DNA of 64,000 nucleotides from Bog-473 sp963751335 (GTDB lineage Bacteria > Actinomycetota > Acidimicrobiia > Acidimicrobiales > RAAP-2). Shown here one piece after another: positions 63,372-64,000 of the stretch (positions within the stretch are counted from its first letter, which is position 1; each line of letters opens with the position of its first letter). The notes under the pieces were generated by a model that worked only from the letters and a program-made list of their open reading frames with translations, searched no databases and was not told where the DNA came from. Position numbers and translations under genes: made by a program. The stretch is taken from contig CAVVUB010000004.1 of NCBI GenBank assembly GCA_963751335.1, positions 62,001 through 126,000 on the forward strand, read 5' to 3'.

Positions 63372-64000
63372 ATGGTCTATGTCCTTGCGGTAGCGGCAGC
63401 TTTGTCCAACGCGCTGACAAGCGTGTTCCAGCGCATGGGCGTCGAAGATGCCCCCGAAGAGACGACGATGCGATTGAGCCTGATGGCCCATGCCATCAAA
63501 CGGGGCGTCTGGCTCCTCGGCTTCGCCTTCATGATTTGTTCCTTCCTGCTGCAATCTTTTGCGCTCCACCTCGGCCGGCTGTCGGTGGTCCAGCCCATCC
63601 TGACCATGGAGCTCCTCTTCCTGGTCGCCATCCTCGGGACGTACTTCCGCTTCCAGATCTCGTACCGGGAGTGGATCGGCGCCGGGGCCATTGCCTTCGG
63701 GCTCGCCGGTTTCCTCTACTTCGCCGCACCGGGCGGAGGCCAGGAGGTGCCGACCAACCTGGGTTGGATCGTGGTCGGCGGCACGACCTGCGGACTCATC
63801 GTCCTGACCGTGGTGGCCACCCGCTGGGGTCCCCGCTGGTGGAAGGCGGCCATGTTCGGCAGCGCGGCCGCCATCGCGTATGCGTTCACGGCTGCCCTCA
63901 TCAAGACGGTGAGCGACTTCGCCGCGCAGGACTGGGTCACCTTGTTCGTGCACTGGCAGACCTACGGCGTCATCGTCTTCGGGCTGCTCGGCCTCTTCCT
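63372..64000 (+). CDS. DMT-superfamily transporter, EamA-like, partial
   Basis: At least 209 residues from ATG 63372, open to the window end with no stop. It has hydrophobic segments including VYVLAVAAALSNALTSVF, LLGFAFMICSFLLQSFALHL, VVQPILTMELLFLVAILGTY and WIVVGGTTCGLIVLTVVA, and the loop FRFQISYREWIGAGAIAFG. The pattern fits DMT-family exporters of ten segments, though the conserved PxxxP loop is not obvious. It is divergent from dppA; the substrate is unknown and the C-terminal half lies outside the window. Confidence 0.78.
   Translation, partial: MVYVLAVAAALSNALTSVFQRMGVEDAPEETTMRLSLMAHAIKRGVWLLGFAFMICSFLLQSFALHLGRLSVVQPILTMELLFLVAILGTYFRFQISYREWIGAGAIAFGLAGFLYFAAPGGGQEVPTNLGWIVVGGTTCGLIVLTVVATRWGPRWWKAAMFGSAAAIAYAFTAALIKTVSDFAAQDWVTLFVHWQTYGVIVFGLLGLF

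Overview
The window is a high-GC (roughly 70 percent) actinobacterial chromosome segment. Several points suggest an Acidimicrobiia-like lineage: the secA-prfB-ftsE-ftsX order, a single-chain PafB-PafC fusion, coenzyme F420 genes (FbiD/CofC and a Ddn-type nitroreductase), a type II (eukaryote-like) glutamine synthetase, and a mycobacterial-type steroid ring C/D gene trio. The class-level placement is inference. No rRNA, tRNA or CRISPR array was recognised.

Layout. 1-2052: two frame-broken genes, an enoyl-CoA hydratase and a dihydrolipoamide-dehydrogenase-like flavoprotein. 2.2-8.4 kb: a DUF1269-like protein, an unknown membrane protein, an MFS exporter, a quinone-type oxidoreductase, a D-threonine-aldolase-like PLP enzyme and an amidase. 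9.0-12.4 kb: a TetR regulator with a candidate operator, glnII, and an ECF sigma factor with an unusual membrane/repeat tail. 13.0-19.7 kb: the secA, prfB, ftsE, ftsX core block, then a small membrane protein and an ssb paralogue. 20.0-23.0 kb: msrB, a serine hydrolase and an amidohydrolase. 23.2-28.9 kb: a tightly packed operon resembling fadE30-ipdF-fadD3 (steroid C/D-ring HIP catabolism), with a zinc alcohol dehydrogenase and a sugar nucleotidyltransferase. 28.9-32.7 kb: dxs, MFS and thioesterase. 32.8-36.6 kb: TldD/PmbA, FmdB and MoaC. 36.7-43.6 kb: HNH/DUF222 protein, acyl-CoA carboxyltransferase, Erm-like methyltransferase, CtaG and PafBC.

43.6-48.6 kb is the clearest accessory region. 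It holds a truncated, broken trpS remnant, a Ddn-family protein, a short MobF relaxase, a convergent conjugative coupling ATPase and a histone-H1-like repeat protein whose ribosome-binding site lies inside a possible hairpin. 48.6-57.3 kb returns to household genes: cofC/fbiD, gpsA, a class III adenylate cyclase, a GH38 alpha-mannosidase, a MatB-like ligase, a GYD protein and rnhB. 57.1-63.0 kb is a complete dipeptide/oligopeptide ABC operon on the minus strand. A DMT-type transporter runs off the right edge.

A caution applies throughout. Genes expected to be essential (secA, gpsA) carry single-base frame breaks, the gpsA and HNH breaks being in G/C homopolymers. Many of the frame breaks here may therefore be sequence or assembly errors, and the pseudogene calls are provisional unless supported by truncation, as for trpS.
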